64,000 nucleotides of DNA, taken from an uncultured Bacteriovoracaceae bacterium. Its GTDB lineage: Bacteria > Bdellovibrionota > Bacteriovoracia > Bacteriovoracales > Bacteriovoracaceae. Below the pieces are notes generated by a model that was not told where the DNA came from, made no database searches, and saw nothing but the letters and a program-made list of their open reading frames with translations. The DNA lies in contig CATLOT010000012.1 of NCBI GenBank assembly GCA_950054155.1, positions 28,275-92,274 of the forward strand, given 5' to 3'. Shown piece after piece: positions 9,650 to 17,575 of this stretch (the first letter of the stretch is position 1; the number at the start of each line of letters is the position of its first letter). The position numbers and the translations under genes are program-made.

Positions 9650-10663
9650 TTAGTAACTCTCTATTGGAGATTGCTCATGGGCCTTAAGGTATTGGGCAAT
9701 TTCCTTAGCAATTCTTTTATTTAATTGGGCACTAGGATGACCATCATGCTCAATATAATCATCTGTCTTTTTAGTTAGCCCTGATGGAATAAGTTCAATC
9801 ATCTTTTCTTTTAAGCAAGACTTCAGCTTGGTATTGAGCTCATCGAAAGGATGATCGTAAACGAGAAACCTCCCCTTAGGAAAGCGGCGCTTGTAGATTT
9901 GGCGCGCCTTATGAATGAGCTTGCAGGTGTAGTTGTAGTGCTTTGAACCCAGAGGGGGGAAGTTAAGTTTGATATCAAAGAGCTTTAGGCCACTTTGAAG
10001 CTTGTGGTAGATCCAAGTTCTTATTGGTTGAGCTTCTTTGAATGTTCCTTGATATTCAAATCCATGTCCTTTATCTTCGTAGACAGGTGTATCCCATAAC
10101 CATTCTCTTTCCATCGCCAAGGCATTTGAGCGGGGGACATGAAAATTTAATAAAGTATAAATCATAAATCCTTCTTCTTGAGGTATGCTTTCCTTGTCTA
10201 TGAACTCTTGTGCTTGAGCTGTCATGGAATTTGTTCCTGACCCAGCAAGCCCATAGTTATAGGGAGAGGAATGGGGTATTTCTTTAGCAAGAAAATAGGG
10301 GAGGGTTTTATCCGAAGAAAGACCTGTCCCAAAAACAAAAGAACATCCACTGAGAATGAGATGTCTGGTCCCTTGAGAACGAAAAGGAGTCATTCGTCTG
10401 CGATACGAATCCATTTCATAAGTTACATCATAGACAGTTTTCTTATTGGTTCTTAATACATGATGAACGGTTTTGTCTTTCACATGGCAGTAACCCATAT
10501 TGGGACAATGATCATAATCTTCAGGAGCTTTGAAGTGGAAGAGTTCGTGATCATTTTTAACATGAGAGAGGTCTTTCCTTAGAAACTCAAGACGCTGTTC
10601 TTTGGGGGATTTTCCCATGGAAGAGAGGGAAGTAAACATTAGAACTAGAAATAAGAGATTCAT
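9650..10663 (-). CDS. SGNH/GDSL-type hydrolase, secreted
   Basis: A signal peptide is followed by a domain with SGNH blocks: GCSFVFG with nucleophile S108, a YNYGLAGSGTNS block (Gly and Asn blocks) and a terminal DGHPSAQ carrying the Asp and His. SGNH enzymes are esterases, often O-acetyl or acyl esterases acting on polysaccharide or peptidoglycan. The start codon overlaps the stop of the GT2 glycosyltransferase by 4 bp, so the two are translationally coupled; that fits modification of a sugar polymer, though the substrate is inferred. Confidence 0.8.
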   Translation of the reverse strand: MNLLFLVLMFTSLSSMGKSPKEQRLEFLRKDLSHVKNDHELFHFKAPEDYDHCPNMGYCHVKDKTVHHVLRTNKKTVYDVTYEMDSYRRRMTPFRSQGTRHLILSGCSFVFGTGLSSDKTLPYFLAKEIPHSSPYNYGLAGSGTNSMTAQAQEFIDKESIPQEEGFMIYTLLNFHVPRSNALAMEREWLWDTPVYEDKGHGFEYQGTFKEAQPIRTWIYHKLQSGLKLFDIKLNFPPLGSKHYNYTCKLIHKARQIYKRRFPKGRFLVYDHPFDELNTKLKSCLKEKMIELIPSGLTKKTDDYIEHDGHPSAQLNKRIAKEIAQYLKAHEQSPIESY

Positions 10664-11988
10664 TCAAGAATGCCTTTTATAGCTTCAAAAATTTCTAGTG
10701 AAGGATTTTGTGTAAAGAAGAGCTCACCAGTCTTTTTTAAGATTTCTTTTTTGTTTGTTTGGCTATTTTGATATTCAGATCTTTCTCTCTCGTGAAATTG
10801 GGCTAAAACAGTAGTGTCGACTTTTTTAAAATGGTCTCCTTTATTCCATGCGCGCCAGCCAAGTTCAACATCTTCAAACCCATACAGGCAAAAGCTTGGG
10901 GAAAATGGACCATGATTTAAAAAAGAATCTCGTTTCATTCCGATACAAAAGGTTGAAAAGTATTTCCACCCATGTGGGATATCCTTCCAATCTTTTGTAT
11001 TTTCTTGAAAATGCTCAAAGTAGCCACCGGAGCGAGAATAGAAGTTTTCGCTATTAATAAGGAGCTGTTCATGAGGCTGAAGCACGACCTCTTCTTTGAG
11101 GTGAAGTCTTTTAAATTGAATGAAGTCAGCTTTCAATAACTCCTTATGGACAATGTCGATGAAGTTAGTAGGCACCAACATGTCGGCATCGAGGAAAACA
11201 ATATACTTTCCTTTTGAATGGTGAAAACCAATATTTCGTGCAATACCAGCACGATAAGTGTTATCACCCATTTTTCGATAATCTTCCCTTTTTAGCCTAA
11301 GTAAGGTGAGATCATAATCAGAAATCTCTAAAGGGGGGGAGGAGCCGTCATCAACGATGATAACTTCCATAGCCCCTTTATTACGAAAGAGCTCTTTTAA
11401 GGTACTTTCAATTTCTCTTTGGTGATTGAAGTGGGGAATGATGATACTCACCAAGGGAGAGGTTTTGGTCGTTACTTTTATGATCTCTACTTCTGGTACT
11501 CTCTCTTTAAAGTCACTAAGTCGCTTATCGTAATAAAGACCGGAGTAGGTGCTTTTTTCCTCAAGTGTAGAGCACTTTTTTTTAAGATTTTCTCTAAGTC
11601 TAAGAACTTCACGAGAGGAGTTTTTTAAAGGATTGATAAGAACAAAGAGTGAGTTTTTAAATTCCTGAAGGAGAGGAGTGATAACATGGATGTCGTCTTC
11701 ACCTTCGATAAAAAGCTGTAATGAAGACTTCTCAAGCATTTTTACTGTTGGCAGGGGAGTTTCTCTACTCCAGATAATGAGTGGATGAAAGGAGTTGTTC
11801 AGAATTTCTTCAAAGCGCTTCAGGTCGTCGCTATGACAGTCATAAACGCCCTGATTTTTGATAGGGTACTTGCAATTGTAGCTCTGTCTTTGAATAGAGT
11901 CCTGTGAGAGTGGCCAAGGATTGCATTGGTCTTGGGTGAGACAAAAAGGATGATTACAGTGAGAGAAAACATTACGGCGAGGGATCAA
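10660..11988 (-). CDS. GT2 glycosyltransferase with Cys-rich N-terminal region
   Basis: Residues about 178-420 form a GT-A family 2 domain: VSIIIPHFNH, VDDGSS at 212-217, the metal-binding DAD at 267-269 (FLDADM), and a late GFEDVELGWRAW motif typical of polypeptide-GalNAc or chondroitin-type transferases. The first 55 residues contain a C-x4-C-x5-C cluster (C11, C16, C22) plus C39 and C51, which could bind metal. The region 56-175 is unassigned. There is no signal peptide, so it acts in the cytoplasm on a nucleotide sugar donor. It sits between a multi-spanning membrane protein gene (11 bp upstream) and the SGNH hydrolase. Confidence 0.88.
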   Translation of the reverse strand: MIPRRNVFSHCNHPFCLTQDQCNPWPLSQDSIQRQSYNCKYPIKNQGVYDCHSDDLKRFEEILNNSFHPLIIWSRETPLPTVKMLEKSSLQLFIEGEDDIHVITPLLQEFKNSLFVLINPLKNSSREVLRLRENLKKKCSTLEEKSTYSGLYYDKRLSDFKERVPEVEIIKVTTKTSPLVSIIIPHFNHQREIESTLKELFRNKGAMEVIIVDDGSSPPLEISDYDLTLLRLKREDYRKMGDNTYRAGIARNIGFHHSKGKYIVFLDADMLVPTNFIDIVHKELLKADFIQFKRLHLKEEVVLQPHEQLLINSENFYSRSGGYFEHFQENTKDWKDIPHGWKYFSTFCIGMKRDSFLNHGPFSPSFCLYGFEDVELGWRAWNKGDHFKKVDTTVLAQFHERERSEYQNSQTNKKEILKKTGELFFTQNPSLEIFEAIKGILE

Positions 11989-11999
11989 GAAGTGTCCTT

Positions 12000-12980
12000 T
12001 TAAATGTACTTTCTTAGGACCTCACCAATTCTCTTGTCTGAAAAGCGAAAGGCTAGTCTATCGTAATAATAGTAGGCAATACCTAGGCCTATAAAAAAGC
12101 CATAGAAGAAAACTCTTAGGGCACTGTCTTTGTCTGTCTGAGGAATGAAACCATCATAGACAAATTTATAGTTCTTATTATCGGTACCGTTTGCAGCAAA
12201 GTAAAAATAAATGAGAGAAAAGGCTATGGAGACGAGGGCGAGAATACCATAATGTTTCCAAATGGCTTTTTTAGCTTCAACTTTTTTTGTCTTAATATCG
12301 TAGTTTGCCAGAATATGCCCACCAAGCCCGAAAATGCACAGAGCGTTTTGCTTGCTCATGGCGTAGAGGATATTCGGGATAGATGCTCTGTCATTTTTGA
12401 GCTCTAAAACAGTATACCAAATAGTAATAGGAACAATAATTGACCATGCTATAGCGTTCCAATTAAGAGCTTCAGTATTGAAGAGCTTTGAGAAAGAATA
12501 GTCACTTAGAGAGACCTCATAGAAATTATTCAAAGTGAGAGCTGAAATAGCGAGACTCACAACGAGATGACAAAAAACTCTCTCAAATTTCATATGAAAA
12601 GAAGATAAGCGTTGCTTTGCTCTTGATCGATACATAGAAAGAACACCGTAGTGCTGAAGAGCATAACGATAGTAGACATAGGGAAAGGTGAAGAAGACGT
12701 ATATTTTTAAACGAGACTCTGTATCTTTTGTTATTAGCTTGTAGGCAGGGTAACTAATACCTAGATACATTGAAATATAAATGTGAGACAGCCGAGTCAT
12801 AATAAGAATTGCTGCAGTTATCGTGAGATAGTGATCATTTCCAAAGAATAAGTAGATGCAAAAAAAGACAGGAAAGATCCAATACCCACTGAGAAGCCAC
12901 AACCAATCCCAGCTCATGGATTGAAACCATGGTTGGCCTTCTGATTTGATTTGATCTGAAATGCTCTTTACTTGTTCCAC
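12000..12980 (-). CDS. multi-spanning membrane protein of unknown function
   Basis: A 326-residue protein with about seven or eight hydrophobic segments and a charged cytoplasmic C-terminus. Several histidines lie in or beside membrane segments (SHIYISMYLG, LQHYGVLSMY, GGHILANYD, KHYGIL), a pattern seen in membrane metal or heme enzymes, but I recognise no family. It lies in a minus-strand operon with the GT2 and SGNH genes downstream and two very small ORFs upstream. A role in export or modification of a surface glycan is possible from context only. Confidence 0.75.
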   Translation of the reverse strand: MEQVKSISDQIKSEGQPWFQSMSWDWLWLLSGYWIFPVFFCIYLFFGNDHYLTITAAILIMTRLSHIYISMYLGISYPAYKLITKDTESRLKIYVFFTFPYVYYRYALQHYGVLSMYRSRAKQRLSSFHMKFERVFCHLVVSLAISALTLNNFYEVSLSDYSFSKLFNTEALNWNAIAWSIIVPITIWYTVLELKNDRASIPNILYAMSKQNALCIFGLGGHILANYDIKTKKVEAKKAIWKHYGILALVSIAFSLIYFYFAANGTDNKNYKFVYDGFIPQTDKDSALRVFFYGFFIGLGIAYYYYDRLAFRFSDKRIGEVLRKYI

Positions 12981-13171
12981 ATTGAGATTATACGGTTGAG
13001 CCAGCTTTCAATCAATGTTCTGAAAGGATCAAAAATATCAGACCATTGGGCCCAGACGGCTTCAAACTTATTAAGTAGCGGAAATTTCTGACCTGAGTAG
13101 TCTCGTATTTTGTCCCTGGGAAGGATTACGAGATAAGTCGGTCCAAGAAATGTCAGGAAGTTAATATTCAT
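12968..13171 (-). CDS. small protein of unknown function, translationally coupled
   Basis: A 67-residue ORF whose start codon overlaps the stop of an upstream frameshifted ORF by 11 bp and whose stop overlaps the next gene's start by 13 bp. Chains of overlapping starts and stops like this are typical of real coupled genes. The product has an N-terminal hydrophobic stretch (INFLTFLGPTYLVIL) and an amphipathic Trp-rich tail. It may be a small subunit of the membrane protein that follows. No family is recognised. Confidence 0.5.
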   Translation of the reverse strand: MNINFLTFLGPTYLVILPRDKIRDYSGQKFPLLNKFEAVWAQWSDIFDPFRTLIESWLNRIISMWNK

Positions 13172-13369
13172 ACCGATTATAGGCGCTCATTAGAGTTCCG
13201 TTATAAATGAAGTAACTTAGCATATAGAGTGGAAAGATGACTTTTGGACGCACCCAAAAGAAGAGTCCAAAAAGAATGAAAAAAGATACCACTTATTTTT
13301 TGGGGTAAGATAAAGCTGCAGCTGACTGTGGGGGCATTTGTTATAGAAATCCTGACTTTTTTTATCCAT
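13161..13369 (-). pseudogene. small membrane-protein gene with frameshift at an A6/T6 run
   Basis: Read on the minus strand, an ATG at 13369 opens a frame (MDKKSQDFYNKCPHSQ...) that runs to a T6 run at 13284-13279. If one T is added there, the frame continues as a clean membrane segment (LFFILFGLFFWVRPK), then about 27 more residues, and stops at 13161 overlapping the next gene's ATG. The repaired product would be 69 residues. This is either a recent frameshift, a sequencing error at a homopolymer, or a site of ribosomal slippage. The stop/start overlap argues that the second frame is the real one. Confidence 0.5.
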
Positions 13370-13526
13370 AAATGAGTTCTCTCAAATACGATAATAGAAA
13401 CGGATAAATTAAAAACCTTAAAGTGAAAAAACCGAGGTTGGCAGATCTTGTATGTTTACTCAACAGGATTTGTTGTAGTTGTGTGTCTTTTGCCGATTCG
13501 AGGGACGGTGCTTTAAAATAGTAGTG

Positions 13527-13961
13527 ATGGAAAATGAAATTTCTCGCGAGGCGGGACGATATCGATTGAATGAAGAGGATAAGGCTAAGCCCTTTCCTTT
13601 AAAACTTCATCAACACTATATCGACAGGCTTAATTATATGCCTGGTAAAAATAATGCGGAAACGATTAGAATTCTTATCGATCGTAGCTTTGAGTGGTCT
13701 GAGCGAGAAAGACGACAAGTCAAAGAGATACGAAGGCTCATCAATCCTCTTTACCAGCAGGCAAAGAAGTTGGTGGATCCTGAAATTAAAAAGGATTCGC
13801 TGAGCTTTGAAAGGGAGAGGTCTCGGTTTCTCTGCCATCTCAAAACTCTCGAGACACTTCTTGAAGTTATGCATTACGACTTTGCAAGCTTGAAGGGCCA
13901 TCTTGAAAAGAGGGATATGATCGAGCTTGAAATTATTTTTGCAGCAAAGCAGTCACTTTAA
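13527..13961 (+). CDS. helical protein of unknown function
   Basis: The frame is open from 13479, but the ATG at 13527 gives a more natural N-terminus (MENEISREAGRYR) than the Cys-rich extension. The 144-residue product has the segment PFPLKLHQHYIDRLNYMPG followed by NNAETIRILIDRSFEW, which resembles a ribbon-helix-helix DNA-binding start, and then a long charged helix. A DNA-binding role is possible but unproven. It stands alone between a minus-strand operon and a long minus-strand gene. Confidence 0.6.
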   Translation: MENEISREAGRYRLNEEDKAKPFPLKLHQHYIDRLNYMPGKNNAETIRILIDRSFEWSERERRQVKEIRRLINPLYQQAKKLVDPEIKKDSLSFERERSRFLCHLKTLETLLEVMHYDFASLKGHLEKRDMIELEIIFAAKQSL

Positions 13962-14226
13962 GTGACGAATAGGAGCGTATAGAAAATTTTCTAAGTATTG
14001 ATCTTAAAAGAGAGAAATCATTTCTTTTTGTATCGTCCCATCGCAATGACGTTTTTTTAGCCTTCCTGACTTAATTATTGGGGGGATCACCTTCTTTTTT
14101 ATTATTCCAGATGGAATCCTGCCTTGGGACACGAGAACACGCTTCCAGTTTTATTTTTTTGCTGTTCTTCCTATGACCGCTTAGCTTTTCAAATAAAGAT
14201 ATAAGAGAAGTCGCTAAGAAACTGAT

Positions 14227-15234
14227 CTAGTTCCAAGAGCCAGAGTTAAAGTACCTTTCCATTGCTTCACGCGAATTTTTCGATGAGTATAAGTACTCGC
14301 ATGAGCCATTTTGAAAGAAAGAATGATAGCTGATTTGCGTAATATTCGGTCTCTTGGCAATTTCTGATTGAAACTTTTGAAAATCCCATGATCTTTGTTG
14401 GTAAGAGGGGACAAGACTTGCAACCTGAGCTTCTCCTAAGCATAAGCGCTTATTATTAGGCTCGAGGCCTTTCTTTCTTAACCAGTCATGCAACTCTTGA
14501 GTGTGTCTTTTGAGATAATTAGGATGGGTAGATGGACCAAGGTAAAGGTCAAATTCTCCCGTAAAATAACGATGGCCATTTATATTTTCGTCTTGAACTA
14601 TATCATCTTGATCAAAGAAGGCTTCTTGATAAGTTTTCCCTAGTTGGGAATAGTGAATATAAACTGCTCCGAATGTTTTTCTAAGGGAGAAGTACTCCAT
14701 GTCATTGTCTTCAAGGTCGAAGTGAGGAGCTCCACTAAAAGCAAAATTAAGGGAACTTGGACAGTGACCCCATTTTTTTAAGTTTTCAAAAGAGCGTTTC
14801 TTGTATTCATATTCGTGAATAAGATGGTTTAAAAACATAATGGCCACTCTTGTTTTTTGATCAGCTTCTTCAAACCAAGGTGCCGGGGCCCACGTTTGAC
14901 CCATGAGTATTTCAAATGCGTGGTGAATTTCATTTAAAGTATTTTGCGTCATCTTCTCAGATGCTCGTTTGGAAATATGAAAATCCTTTTTCCACGGAAA
15001 TCGGTTTATGATCTCTATGCACTCATTAAGCTCATTTGCAATTTCATCCAATCCCCTTAGTGCATCAGGAAAGCCCATATAGGCATAGTGTTTTTCAAGA
15101 AATACTTTATTTTCAACCAGCTGATTAAGCTGCTCAGACCAACGTTGGGCAAGTGAATGCTTTAATGGCTTAAGAGTAAGAACAAGAGGAGGGATGTCAT
15201 TCTTTGTTGCCTCTAGTTTTATTTTGTATTTCAT
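14227..15234 (-). CDS. conserved-looking protein of unknown function
   Basis: The likely start is ATG 15234 (MKYKIKLEATKND); the upstream ATG at 15258 would add eight hydrophobic residues and crowd the divergent gene. The 335-residue product is soluble and shows no signal peptide. Visible blocks are HLIHEYEYKKRSF, FSGAPHFDLEDNDMEYF and GEFDLYLGPSTHPNYLKRH, the last two with closely spaced Asp, Glu and His that could bind metal. I do not recognise the family. It is divergent from the zinc-finger-histone gene, with only about 36 bp between starts. Confidence 0.65.
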   Translation of the reverse strand: MKYKIKLEATKNDIPPLVLTLKPLKHSLAQRWSEQLNQLVENKVFLEKHYAYMGFPDALRGLDEIANELNECIEIINRFPWKKDFHISKRASEKMTQNTLNEIHHAFEILMGQTWAPAPWFEEADQKTRVAIMFLNHLIHEYEYKKRSFENLKKWGHCPSSLNFAFSGAPHFDLEDNDMEYFSLRKTFGAVYIHYSQLGKTYQEAFFDQDDIVQDENINGHRYFTGEFDLYLGPSTHPNYLKRHTQELHDWLRKKGLEPNNKRLCLGEAQVASLVPSYQQRSWDFQKFQSEIAKRPNITQISYHSFFQNGSCEYLYSSKNSREAMERYFNSGSWN

Positions 15235-15270
15235 GGATAATAATATACCACAGACCATAAGGAGGCTGGA

Positions 15271-15729
15271 ATGAGTGTATGGCGAAAGTGTGGAGTATGT
15301 AAGAAGGATATTTTGTTAGGTGCAACTTATCAGAAATGTAGTATTTCTTCTTGTCGCAAGTTTGCCTTCTGCTCAGTTGACTGCTGGTCCGTTCATGATT
15401 CGGTTATGGGTCACAAGAGTGCCTATGCTGAAGAAGAAAGAGCTCCTTTGACATTGAAAGAGGAGAGACCTAGAAGAAGGATTGTTGCAAAGAGCGCGGG
15501 TCGATCTCAAGAGGCGTCTCAGAGCGATTTACCGATGGATGTACTCATCGTGGTAAGCAAGTTAAAGGCTTATGTTAAGGCTAAATCTGGAATGAACACT
15601 TCTGGCGATGTGGGTGATGAATTATCTAAGTTTGTGCGTGTTCTTGTGGATGAAGCCTGTGAAAATGCTCGAGCCGATGGCCGTAAAACCTTGATGGCCC
15701 GAGACTTTTCAACTCTTAAAATCGGATAG
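15271..15729 (+). CDS. zinc-finger plus histone-fold fusion protein
   Basis: Residues 7-48 carry eight metal ligands spaced C7-x2-C10, C23-x4-C28, C34-x3-C38-x3-H42-x5-H48, a cross-brace pattern like MYND, HIT or ZZ fingers, sufficient for two zinc ions. A basic linker (about 55-80, with RPRRR) follows. Residues 89-147 form a histone fold: helix 1 MDVLIVVSKLKAYVKAKSG, central helix DELSKFVRVLVDEACENARADG and the short last helix after RKTLMARDF. The RKT loop before the last helix is the DNA-contact loop of archaeal and Bdellovibrio histones. Predicted role: DNA-binding chromatin protein with a protein- or nucleic-acid-binding finger. It has a strong AAGGAGG and overlaps the convergent purT by 14 bp. 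Confidence 0.85.
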   Translation: MSVWRKCGVCKKDILLGATYQKCSISSCRKFAFCSVDCWSVHDSVMGHKSAYAEEERAPLTLKEERPRRRIVAKSAGRSQEASQSDLPMDVLIVVSKLKAYVKAKSGMNTSGDVGDELSKFVRVLVDEACENARADGRKTLMARDFSTLKIG

Positions 15730-16864
15730 AGACTTCTTTACTCGCCTTTAAGGCTTTCTTTCGGGCATTATTTACACTTGAGCCTTTTGCCAAAGCAACC
15801 GCCATTCTTCTTCCTTTGTAGGCTTGTGGTTTAGCAAAAATTCTAAGGTCAACATCTTTGACCTCTAATGCCTTGGCAACACCTTTGTATTCTTTAGGAG
15901 TTCCCTCTTTCTTAGCGAGGATAACAGCTGAGGCACTTGGCGCGAATAGTTCAATTTTAGGAATAGGAAGGCCTAAAACGGCTCTTAAATGAAGATCAAA
16001 TTCGGAAAAATTTTGAGAGATGAGAGTAACCATTCCCGTATCATGAGGTCTCGGGGAAAGTTCACTAAAGATAACTTCATCTTTTGTAAGGAAAAACTCC
16101 ACACCAAAGATACCAGAACCTCCCAAGGCGTCTGTAATAGATTTCGCCATTTTCTTCGCTTGCTTTAAGAGAGTGTCTGACATCTTATAGGGCTGCCATG
16201 ATTCTCTATAGTCACCACTTTCTTGAATATGACCAATAGGTTCACAAAAGAGAGTTTTCCCCTTTTGCTGTTTAATTGTGAGAAGGGTGATTTCCCCAAT
16301 AAAGGGGATAAACTCTTCAACGATGACTTTTACTCTCGTCCCTCGTCCTTTCTTTGCAAACTCCCAGGCCTTCTTAAGGTCTTGAGGTTTATCAACCTTA
16401 CTTTGTCCTTTACCAGAAGAGCTCATGACAGGCTTAATAACTAGGGGAAAGCCTATTTCTTGGGCGACCTCTTTTAATTCTTTAAGTGATTCAGCATAGG
16501 CGTATTGAGCTGTCCTTAGTTTTAATTCATTAGCTGCTAGGTCTCGAATAGCATCACGATTCATCGTAAGGTGAGTGGCACGTGCTGTGGGGATAACATT
16601 GGTTCCACTTTTTTCTATTTCAGCAAGTGTCTCGGTATGTATTGCTTCAACTTCAGGAATGATAAGATCAGGTTGATGTTTTTTTACAATTCGTTTTAGG
16701 GAATTAGCGTTTTGCATGTTAATGACTTCAGCTTCGTCAGCGACTTGCATAGCCGGAGCATTTTTATAGCTGTCGACCGCAATGACTTGGCATCCCAATC
16801 GTTTGGCAGAAATAACAAACTCTCTTCCAAGCTCGCCAGATCCGAGTAGCATTAGTTTTTTCAA
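15716..16864 (-). CDS. purT: formate-dependent phosphoribosylglycinamide formyltransferase
   Basis: PurT catalyses the third step of purine synthesis, formylating GAR with formate and ATP. The protein matches the family end to end: N-terminal GSGELGREFVISAKRLG nucleotide/substrate motif, AVDSYKNAPAMQVAD, MNRDAIRDLAANEL, the ATP-grasp strand GFPLVIKPVMSSSGKGQS, the metal-binding FGVEFFLTKDEVIFSELSPRPHDTGMVT, and 382 residues against about 392 in E. coli. The start is a TTG preceded by AGGAG at 7 bp. It overlaps the histone-fusion gene tail to tail. Of all genes in this part it is the most certain. Confidence 0.95.
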   Translation of the reverse strand: MKKLMLLGSGELGREFVISAKRLGCQVIAVDSYKNAPAMQVADEAEVINMQNANSLKRIVKKHQPDLIIPEVEAIHTETLAEIEKSGTNVIPTARATHLTMNRDAIRDLAANELKLRTAQYAYAESLKELKEVAQEIGFPLVIKPVMSSSGKGQSKVDKPQDLKKAWEFAKKGRGTRVKVIVEEFIPFIGEITLLTIKQQKGKTLFCEPIGHIQESGDYRESWQPYKMSDTLLKQAKKMAKSITDALGGSGIFGVEFFLTKDEVIFSELSPRPHDTGMVTLISQNFSEFDLHLRAVLGLPIPKIELFAPSASAVILAKKEGTPKEYKGVAKALEVKDVDLRIFAKPQAYKGRRMAVALAKGSSVNNARKKALKASKEVSIRF

Positions 16865-16897
16865 AGAAATCTCCTGGTTGGGTTTCTTTGATTTTTC

Positions 16898-17575
16898 TCA
16901 AATCTTCTGCAGGACTACAAGATAATTGTCGCTGAAACGAGAGCCTTTTAGCGTCGGAAGAATTTGTCGCCACTTTGTTGAAGATCCAGGAATTCTCCCA
17001 TTTTGGATAAAATGAACTTCCTTAAGACGCAGATGAGAATCATTTTCATTGACCACATGCAAAAGATCATATGAACTTACGACCGTTATGTGTGCGGGGT
17101 AATCCTTAGGGCCAAAGGCACTGTGATACCCCCTTAGGCATAGGCTTATAAGGCTTGTCAGGGAGTCTGGATTGGGAGTAGAGAGGATGATATGTCCTCC
17201 GGATGCGGTAATCTTTGAGAGTTGTCGAAGGAAATGACGAGGGTTTTCGAGGTGCTCAATAACTTCCGAGGCGACTGTTAGGTCATAGCGCTGAAATGTG
17301 TCTGAGAAGTCTTTATTGCAATCATAAGTGAAGAATTCAAAAGGCTTGTCCCCCTCAAAATGAGTGTAATCGACACCTGTGAGTTTGAGATTCGGTGCTA
17401 TATCCTTCACTTTTGAAAGCAGATCTCCTTTTCCGCAACCAATATCAATAAGGCTTTGGTCAGTGGATTTTTGGTACCTAGAGATTCTCTCTAAAATTGA
17501 ATTTAGAATTTCATCCGAAGAGCTTCCTGCAGATTCAAGAGAAGCTTGTTGTCTAAATTTATCTATTTCACTCAT
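16898..17575 (-). CDS. class I SAM-dependent methyltransferase
   Basis: The SAM-binding motif I (LIDIGCGKGDLL, about residues 41-52) is followed by an acidic motif II (GVDYTHFEGD), and by the post-I block YDLTVASEVIEHLENPRHFLR, which is the UbiG/Methyltransf_23 type. The later ILSTPNPDSLTSL segment also fits. The substrate is probably a sugar, lipid carrier or small molecule. Its start overlaps the stop of the GT4 gene by 8 bp, so the two are co-translated and likely modify the same glycan or glycolipid. Confidence 0.87.
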   Translation of the reverse strand: MSEIDKFRQQASLESAGSSSDEILNSILERISRYQKSTDQSLIDIGCGKGDLLSKVKDIAPNLKLTGVDYTHFEGDKPFEFFTYDCNKDFSDTFQRYDLTVASEVIEHLENPRHFLRQLSKITASGGHIILSTPNPDSLTSLISLCLRGYHSAFGPKDYPAHITVVSSYDLLHVVNENDSHLRLKEVHFIQNGRIPGSSTKWRQILPTLKGSRFSDNYLVVLQKI

